Assembly (NCBI GenBank): GCA_039583875.1
Contig: CM077157.1
Span: 74,772,346 to 74,836,345, forward strand
Direction of reading: 5' to 3'
DNA from: Platanthera guangdongensis
Taxonomy: Eukaryota; Streptophyta; Magnoliopsida; Asparagales; Orchidaceae
Length of the DNA: 64,000 bases
The translations under genes were made by a program, and so were the position numbers. Numbering within the stretch: position 1 is the stretch's first letter; each line of letters begins with the position of its first letter. A model generated the notes under the pieces. It saw nothing but the letters and a program-made list of their open reading frames with translations, ran no database searches and was not told the origin of the DNA. This document shows positions 57,046-64,000 of the stretch, in pieces.

Positions 57046-57429
57046 ATCCCCTAAAAAAATTGAGGTAAGAATTCTTTTTCTTTGTACAAACTGCCCATAA
57101 TCATGAAAAAGACTTTTCAGATTCAAGATTAACACCCGCTTATAATTCCATGATAAAATATTTTAATTAATAACCAATAGAAACATAGCATAATTTCTTA
57201 GTATTATTCTTCTTATACGAAGATGCAGCAAAAACATCAGTTCTCTTTGAAACTACATGAACCTGGAAGAGGATTTTGAAGGATGCACATTTATAATGTT
57301 TAGTACTTGTGCAACATTAAAATTATGGACTAATTTAAATTTAAAAATATGAAACGATACGCATGTACCTGAAAATAAACATGAGAATATCAGACGCGCG
57401 CATACATACGAGTGACAGGCACGAGCCTC
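57046..57429. other. Unassigned AT-rich DNA
   Basis: Nothing recognised. Confidence 0.5.
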
Positions 57430-57660
57430 CGACTTGTGGGCAACATTTGGCGGGGTCTATGTGGGTTGTGACATTTTATGGCAGGGGGAGGCAACAAAAG
57501 GCGTGGGGGTGACATTCGGCGGGGGCATCGACATCTACCGGGGGAGAAGACATCCAGCGTGGACTGCGACATCCGGTAGGTGCGTCAACATCCGGCGGGG
57601 GACATTCGGCGGGGGTGGCGACGACGTTCGGCGGTAATATTCTTTTGGGGCGATGACATG
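57430..57660. repeat. GC-rich degenerate minisatellite (GACATYCGGCGGGGG-type)
   Basis: About eight degenerate units of some 20-28 bp with GACATCCGGCGGGGG or GACATTCGGCGGGGG cores, standing out as a GC island in AT-rich DNA. Frames through it are compositional. Confidence 0.7.
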
Positions 57661-58296
57661 ATTTCGCTTGCTGAAGGAACTGAAACACTCAGAAATTCAA
57701 TTTATTTAGACTAAAATTTTACATCTAAATCATGGCCATAAAATTCCAAATAATTCTCTGGATTCTAAAGCATAAATACTAAAACAGCAACAGTTGTATT
57801 AATTCATTGCTCCCACTGGTATTATTAGGCTCGTATTAATAATCAATCAATGCAAATTATCTATCGAACCTAAGAATAACATTCTAAAAATTTGTCAATA
57901 CCTAAATTATAATATATATAGTCAAGGGAACACCCATGAATGATGTATCCTCAAAATTAGCAATATCAGGATAAAATAATCAATAAATTAGATCTAAATA
58001 CGCAGCTCTAATGAAAGGAACAAACAAAAAATATGACAATGAATGATGGTGTGAGCCACCTTTACATTGAAAGGCGGGCTTTATACACTTATATGAATAA
58101 ATCTACGAAATAGGTAAACTTATTAATGAGGAGGTTAGCTTCTTAAGTTGGGTAAAGGGGTTATACACTTATCATCCCTTTGTGATTTTACTTACATATA
58201 TACGTTAAGACATGAGCTTGGATAACATCAATATCATATCGAGCTAAATATGCTAACATTATTAATGATATGATAAACAAAATATGATAACATAAA
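57661..58296. other. Unassigned AT-rich DNA
   Basis: Nothing recognised. Confidence 0.5.
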
Positions 58297-58426
58297 GACT
58301 CCGTTTGGAGAGACTTGTTTTCAACGGTCAAGAGGTTACGAGCGCATGAACTGGACCTTAATTTAGATCCATTTCATGCGATCGCAACCACTTGACTGGT
58401 GAAAATAAGTCCCGCCAAACGGATCC
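58297..58426. mobile_element. Short foldback MITE (130 bp)
   Basis: Left arm GACTCCGTTTGGAGAGACTT continues through TTTTCAACGGTCAAGAGG; the right arm, reversed, reads GGATCCGTTTGGCGGGACTT and TTTTCACCAGTCAAGTGG. The arms are about 60 bp and meet around TTAATTTAGATCC. Ends of TCCGTTTGG type occur in many plant MITEs; superfamily not assigned. Confidence 0.75.
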
Positions 58427-59492
58427 AATATAAATTGAACAGGATAAAAAATTTTCATGATGAAAAAATGTTACACGGTCATTTCAATAATCAGTAATAA
58501 TAAATATAATATTTTAAAATTAACATTCCCAAATAAAATTTGAAAAAAAAAGTTCACCAACCATAAAATACACTTACAAGAAAGAATTTATCTCCTATTT
58601 TTGAGGAGCATATAATATTCTAAAATCATAAGATATTAGGAGCACATAAGTGTTGGCAACATTTTAATAATACAAACATTTAATAATTTCTCCTGAAACA
58701 TATATTTGATATCATAACCGTAAGGATGTGTGGGAGACCTCTAAAACATAGCAAAATTGGAGATGCCTCTCTTCAACTTTTCCACCAGCTTCTCTGACAC
58801 CTAGTTAGCCACCACTACAGCGCGCTCCACCGTCTATGTGCATCCCGGAAGTTCTTCTTAGATGCATCCTTCATGGCCTCCTTTGCTCCCGCCATCTTTC
58901 CATATCTTCACACCTCAAATTCTTGCAAAATATGAGACATATATATACTTATAACAAAATTTAAGAAAACAAGGCATCACATTTCATACAAAAATATACA
59001 TATCAAAAAAATGATTATTGTCATCATCTAATTATGATAAAATTTGTCGCCACTAATGGTTAGTATGAGGATTTCATTTTCAAAGTAATCCATCCATGAA
59101 TAAAAAAAATCAAAAGTAAACAAAACTACCATTATACAATAAAAATCAATTAAAAATAATACAAAACTATGCCATTATAATCTTATTTACAGTATGGATA
59201 CAACTGGTGTAGACGCAACAAGCTTATTGATTTACGTACTAACATTATAAAATAATTATTAGAGTGAGATCCTCCTAGTCCTATCCCGTGGTTTTAATTT
59301 GTCTAAGGGCATAATGGTCACCACAAAAAATTCAATTCGGCATGTGCAACTATGTGTCAAATATTAGTTCTGCTCATGTATATATGTGCATGAATTCAAA
59401 GATAACAGAAGAATTATTTGTAAGTGAACATGTAGTAATCTGATTATATGCGTGTGAAACCCCAAGAAATGTGTGTAAAGGCCAATTATAAA
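58427..59492. other. Unassigned AT-rich DNA
   Basis: No gene, RNA or clear mobile element recognised. Short A-runs and simple AT repeats only. Confidence 0.5.
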
Positions 59493-60051
59493 TGTTGTGG
59501 GCAAACTCGATGCTCCGGTCGGATCGGATTCAATTGGACCGTCTTAGCTTATGGTGCGGTCGAGTGCACACACACTCAGAGAAAATGAAAGGTCGACTCA
59601 AGATGTGATGACGTAGAAAAACCCCTCAACTGGGTAAAAACCCACGTGACTGGGTCTGTGCCGGTCAAAGTCCACTAGTTGCGCGTGATTACAATGTGTT
59701 TGGAGAATCGGGGCTGACAGACCGCTCCCCGTTACAGCTTGCGGGGAGAGAGAGAGACTTCAGCTCCCAGCGGGAAACAGGCTGCTCCGTGGGAGCGACT
59801 TGAACACTGGAATCCGAGGTGTGGCTCTGTTGGTTTGAGGTTTGGAGCGCTGCCTCGGCGCGTGTCCGCTTGCAGGGGTCGTCTTCCTCCTTCCGCTCGC
59901 TCCGGGACTTAGGCGGTTTCCAGCTGGTGGTGCGTTGGTGGCTCGAGGTGGCTGGAGGATGATCCGAGGGAGGAGTCCGGCAGAGCTCTCGCCTGAGGAA
60001 GAAGATGACCGGGAGCCAAAAAAGTGAATTATGAGGAGGCCCTGTGGCTCC

Positions 60052-60059
60052 TTTTATAG
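60052..60059 (-). promoter_or_regulatory. TATA box, left arm of palindromic LTR
   Basis: TATAAAAG on the minus strand, pointing left, mirror of 60794-60800. Confidence 0.5.
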
Positions 60060-60793
60060 CCCTCTAGAGAGGATTATGGCGGACCCCACCACTAACTTAG
60101 TGGGATTAGTGGGTGGTTACCCATCGGATCGGATGGTGAGGAGAGCCCACAACGATCGGACGGCGGGCAAGCCGTCGATTATGGTGGGGCGGCCGGGCGG
60201 TGGCGGCGGTCGGCCAGTGGCCAGGCGGGGGTGGCCTGGCTGGGAGCCACGGCTTGGCAGGCCGCAGCCTGGGCGCCGGCGGCCTGGCCGGTAGCCGCGG
60301 CCTTACGGCTCGGCTGGTGGCCGCTTCTCGGCCGGCGACGGACGGGCCGAGGCTGGGCCGGGGGCGGCGGCCCGGCCGGGGTCGGCGGCCCGGCCGGCGG
60401 CGGCCCGGCCGGCGGCGGCCCCGCCGGCCGGCCACACCCGGCCGGCGACTACTGGCCATGCCGGGACCACGGCTACTGGCCATGCCAGGACCGCGGCTGT
60501 GGCCACCGACTGGGCCGCTAGGCCGCGGCTACTGGCCAGGCCGCCGGCGCCCAGGCCGCGGACTGCCAAGCCGCGGCTACCGGCCAGGACACCGACGACG
60601 CCTAGTCCTCTGCCCGTCAGGCCGCTGCCTGGACACTGGCCAGCCGCCGCCGCCGCCTGGCCACCCCACCATAATTGACAGCTTGTCCGTCGTCCGATCG
60701 TTGTGGGCTCTCCTCTCCATCCGATCTGGTGGGTAACCACCCACTAACCCAAAATGTTAATGGTAGGGCCAGGCATAATCCTGTCCAGAAGGC

Positions 60794-60800
60794 TATAAAA
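60794..60800 (+). promoter_or_regulatory. TATA box, right arm of palindromic LTR
   Basis: TATAAAA in GGCTATAAAAGGAGCC, pointing into element I. Likely drives its genomic RNA. Confidence 0.55.
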
Positions 60801-61350
60801 GGAGCCCTAGGGCCTCCTCATAATTCACTTTTTTGGCTCCAGATCATCTTCTTCCTCAGGAGAGAGGTTTGTCGGACTCCTCCCTCGGATCATCCTCCAG
60901 CCACCTCGATCAACCAGCAGGAAAATGCCTATGTCCCGGAGCGAGAAGAAGGAGGAAGATGACCCCTGCAAGCAGACGCGCGCTGAGACCGCGCTCCAAA
61001 CTTCAAAGCACCAGAGCCACACCTCCGATTTCAGTGTCCAAGTCGCTCCCGCGGAGCAGCCTGTTGCCCGCTGGGAGCTGAAGTCTCTCTCTCTTCCCCC
61101 AAGCTATAACGGGGAGCGGCATGTTGCTCCCGATTCTCTGAACACATTGTAATCACACGCAACTAGTGGACTTTGACCGTCACAGACCCGGTCACATGGT
61201 TTTTTACCTAGTTGAGGGCTTTTTCCACGCCATCACATCTTGAGTCGACCTTTCATTTTCTCTGATTGTTTGCGCACTCGACTGCTCTACAAGCTAAGAC
61301 GGACCAATTGAATCCGGTCCGATTGGAGCATCGAGTTGCCCACTACAGTT

Positions 61351-61367
61351 TGGCGCAGTCTGTGGGA
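61351..61367 (+). other. Primer-binding site of element I
   Basis: TGGCGCAGTCTGTGGGA, three bases after the LTR end, of the TGGCGC-type used by Tat/Athila elements and different from the tRNA-Met site of the other elements. Confidence 0.75.
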
Positions 61368-61754
61368 AAATGATTCCCAGCATCCTTCAAAAGAACAAGA
61401 TCACCAGCCTTGCCACTTCCAAGTCCTGTTTTATTGGCAAAAAGAAGCGCTCACACCATTGAAGGGTCCTCCCTTGGCGGACATGTCGTGCCCGCACGCT
61501 CCCACTCTTTAGTGGACGTGCCACTAATGCCTGAAGGCGCTTTCGCCCCCGTTCACTAGATGGAAGAGCAACACACTGACATGCTCACCCTGATCTGAAA
61601 CATGCGAGCACCTCCTGCTCCCCCGCTACCACCAAAACCAGCTAACCCACCGCCATAGCCGAATCAATACAGGGCCCAGGAAGTTCCATCAAGGCAGGAC
61701 GGATCCGAAGAATATTCCGAGGCCGCTAGTTTCGCTCACCCGGCCCAAAGAGGG
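61368..61754 (+). other. Element I leader
   Basis: Possibly contains decayed gag N-terminus in several frames. No clean start codon can be chosen. Confidence 0.5.
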
Positions 61755-62870
61755 GTGAGGGCGGAACACCTTCATCACAACCCAGTAAATGACGCCCGCC
61801 TTCCTCCACTTAAAAGATTTACTTGGGAGGAGATTCAAGAGGTCATCGCTGAAGAGTATCACCAGGCGGGAAGAAGAGATGTTCACGCCCGCTGGCTGCT
61901 CTGCCAAGGCTCCCCTTTGGTACCACCAATTCTCGACCATCCAATCTCATACAGATTCAAACTCCCGAACATTGAGACGTACGACGGGACGAACGATACA
62001 CTAAAACATGTTAACCACTTCACGACCATTATGAGAATCTACAATGCTCCGGATCAGTTGCCCTGCTAGGTGTTTTAAGCCACTCACAAAGGCCAGGCCC
62101 AAACATGGTTCCATTCATTAAGGGCCGAAACCATCCCCAATTTCACAGAGCTGACAAGGCAGTTTGTTGACCTGTTCATCGCCAATCACAGGATCGTCCG
62201 CGACCCCTCCCACTTGTCCAGGATCCCCAAAATGAAGGAGAAAACCTGAAGGATTTCTTCTGTCGTTTTACTACAGAAGCCCGTCAAATTCCGGGGGTTG
62301 ACCCTGAGTTATTGCGGGGGGTATTCCTTTGAGGCCTCCGTCCTAGCGTCTTCTACGCAGCACTGATGTGGGAGACTGTCCCTAGTTATCCTGACCTCGT
62401 GCATCGAGTAGAGGCCCAGATCTCCACTAAAGAAGCTATTGAATCCCATCACAAACAGTTTGAGGGGGCCCAAAAGCGGAGGAGAGAGAAGGAGCTGGCC
62501 CCTCAGCGCCAAGAGGGAAGATTCCAAGAAGGGCTCCGGAGCGGGCAGCGCCGGCGAGACCATCAAAGAGATCAACCACCCAGGGATTATACTACCCTCA
62601 ACACCACGCGCACCAATGTGCTCTATTCCATCCAAAATGAGTCAGCACTACATCGACCCAGGCAACTAGCCCATAACCCCAGAAACGATCAGTCCAAGTA
62701 TTGTGAGTTTCATTGAACTACGGGACACACCATCGAGTACTGTGCCCTCCTGAAGGAAGAAATTGAGTGCCTTGTCCGTCTAGGACTTCTCGGAAGGTTT
62801 TTGCAGGGACGCATACAGGACCAGCAAGTCCCGCCCGGGCCACCCAGAGATCAGCGGAACGTCCCGCCGG
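61755..62870 (+). pseudogene. gag: Element I Gag (Tat-type)
   Basis: The frame from 61755 gives FKLPNIETYDGTNDTLKHVN and then, past a stop at 62067-62069, GQAQTWFHSLRAETIPNFTE and LTRQFVDLFIANHR, the gag core of Tat-lineage gypsy elements. A break near 62220-62365 is followed by a Lys/Arg/Glu-rich segment (62366-62716) and a C/H-type knuckle (YCEFH...TGHTIEYCALLKEEIE, about 62700-62770) with one stop inside it. Several stops show decay. Confidence 0.8.
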
Positions 62871-63581
62871 GAGGGGAGGGTGGTAGGCAGATGTTCGAAA
62901 ATATCAAAACCATTGCCGTATTTCCCATCCTTTCAGCTCAAATCCTCTCAATAGGCGGCAAGGAGGCTTCCATGATGACAAGAAGTGCAGACAAGACACC
63001 ACCATAACCTTCAGAGATAAAGACCTCGCTGGAATCTGAACACCTCACCAAGATCCTGTCGTGTCAAGCGAATCCTCGTCGATAACGGAAGCTTAGTCGA
63101 CGTGCTATTCTACTCCACCCTTCAGAGCATGAAGCTCTCCAGGCAACATCTGATGCCGACGGACGGGACGGTGTACGACTTCGACAACCATCCAGTCCAG
63201 ATACTGGGCATGATTACCCTACCAGTTACCATGGGGGAATTTCCAAGCCAAGTGACACACGAAGTCCTATTCGTCATGGTAGATTCAAGCTCCGCCTACA
63301 ACGCCATTTTCGGGAGGCCCATCCAGTCCATCTTCAAGGATATCCCCTCGATTCCTCACCTAGCCATGAAGTTCCCCACTCCGGGAGGACTCGGAGTCGT
63401 GTGCGGCAATCAGGAGGCCGCCAGGAATTGCTATTCCAAGCAGGCACAACATACTAAGGCCACCACATTAAACATCAACGACTTCGATCTGCGCGACGAG
63501 GTGATATTGCAGCGGGGGATGCCTATGGAGGGGCTAATTGAAGTCCCCCTTTCTTCAACAGACCCGACTCGCACAATCTAG
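62871..63581 (+). pseudogene. pol: Element I protease (Tat-type)
   Basis: The motif VDNGSLVDVLFYSTL (from about 63073) is the Tat version of the protease site (D-N-G in place of D-T/S-G), then DFDNHPVQILGMITLPVTMG and YNAIFGRPIQSIFKDIPSIP and MKFPTPGGLGVV. The frame is open 63102-63581. The first part, including the catalytic Asp, is in the same or a nearby frame with a stop upstream. Confidence 0.85.
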
Positions 63582-64000
63582 CTCGGGTCACTCTTGCCAC
63601 AGCGAGAGAAAGAGAAATTGACAGTCTATCTCCAGAAGAACAAGGATATCTTTGCCTGGGCTCTGGAAGATATGCCTAGCATTGATCCTAGCATCATTCA
63701 GCACTCTCTAAACATCAACCCGGGATGCAAACTTATTATCCAGAAAAAGAGAAACTTTATTGCAGAACATCTCCAAGCAATTGAAGAAGAAGTTGGGAAG
63801 CTCCTCAGTGCCCAGTTCATCCGAGAAGTGAAATACCCGACCTGGGTAGTTAATGTTGTCCTAGTAAAGAAGTCTTTAGGAAAGTGGAGGATGTGCGTGG
63901 ATTACACCAACCTCAATCAAGCTTGCCCCAAAGACATCTTCCAGCTCCCTAGAATTGATCAGTTAGTTGATTCGACCGCCGGGCACCAACTTTTCAGCCT
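63582..64000 (+). pseudogene. pol: Element I RT, N-terminal part (runs off window)
   Basis: After a stop at 63579-63581 the translation continues with LQKNKDIFAWALEDMPSIDP, IIQKKRNF, EEVGKLLSAQFIREVKYP, NVVLVKKSLGKWRMCVDYTN and LNQACPKDIFQLPRIDQLVD, the conserved opening of Ty3/gypsy RT in the Tat lineage. The catalytic YxDD and the rest of pol lie outside the window. Only the one stop interrupts this part, so RT may be fairly well kept. Confidence 0.88.

Larger units (their letters stand above)
59493..61347 (+). repeat. Gypsy (Tat-type) element I, palindromic 5' LTR (1855 bp)
   Basis: It begins TGTTGTGGGCAAACTCGATG and ends GCATCGAGTTGCCCACTACA, followed by the primer site at 61351. The whole segment is an inverted repeat: left half 59493-60420 and right half 60420-61347 match as reverse complements at roughly 85-90% by eye, into a GGCCGG-rich centre. 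TATA boxes sit symmetrically at 60052-60059 (minus strand) and 60794-60800 (plus). Alternatively it is two LTRs head to head. The 3' LTR, beyond the window, would decide. Confidence 0.75.

Noticed and set aside
60031..60740. Long Gly/Arg/Pro-rich frames in the GC-rich palindrome centre
   Set aside because: They are open on both strands because of GGC/GCC repeats and have no conserved motif.

Overview
The window is repeat-rich nuclear DNA from a flowering plant, probably pericentromeric or otherwise heterochromatic. I recognise no intact host gene. Almost everything is LTR retrotransposon (Ty1/copia, Sirevirus-like copia, Ty3/gypsy Tekay-type chromovirus, Ty3/gypsy Tat-type), plus two foldback MITE-like elements, a few minisatellites and one 500-base assembly gap. 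The primer-binding sites are complementary to the plant initiator tRNA-Met in the copia elements and in the gypsy elements C and D. The Tat-type element at the right end uses a different TGGCGC-type site.

Layout. 1-7507: copia element A1, with 5' LTR cut by the window edge, gag-pol, and the first part of the 3' LTR. 7508-10889: copia element B1 inserted in the A1 3' LTR; B1 is broken by a Sirevirus-type LTR fragment J (10890-11149) and then by the N gap (11150-11649). 11650-15940: minus-strand Sirevirus-like element E, inserted in plus-strand Sirevirus-like element F (15941-21630). F has lost its RT but keeps a decayed env-like reading frame. 21631-22134: minus-strand LTR fragment G rich in ACACG/CGTGT words. 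22135-22427 and 52554-54671: two halves of a minus-strand gypsy element D. D is split by copia A2 (22428-52553, TSD CTCGC). A2 is split in its 3' LTR by copia B2 (30150-52110, TSD CGTTC). B2 is split in its RT by gypsy C (33849-50378, TSD CTTAC). This is a clean four-level nest with matching 5-bp target-site duplications at the inner three levels. A1+B1 is a near-identical second copy of A2+B2, sharing the same B insertion point and the same post-insertion mutations, so it is a duplication and not an independent pair of insertions.

54672-59492: a copia gag scrap, a GA microsatellite, LTR-like scraps, two foldback elements, a GC-rich minisatellite and AT-rich unassigned DNA. 59493-64000: 5' part of a Tat-type gypsy element I whose whole LTR appears to be a 1.85-kb palindrome.

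Most notable: (1) in element C the 5' LTR is joined tail-to-tail to an inverted LTR 3' segment through a 53-nt copy of mature initiator tRNA-Met including its CCA end; (2) element C has a GT-AG intron-like segment exactly between gag and protease, with a gag stop inside it; (3) the palindromic LTR of element I has two outward-facing TATA boxes; (4) the LTRs of unrelated elements carry dense arrays of short palindromic words. Many reading-frame breaks are one-base differences at mononucleotide runs and may be sequencing errors, so pseudogene status is tentative.
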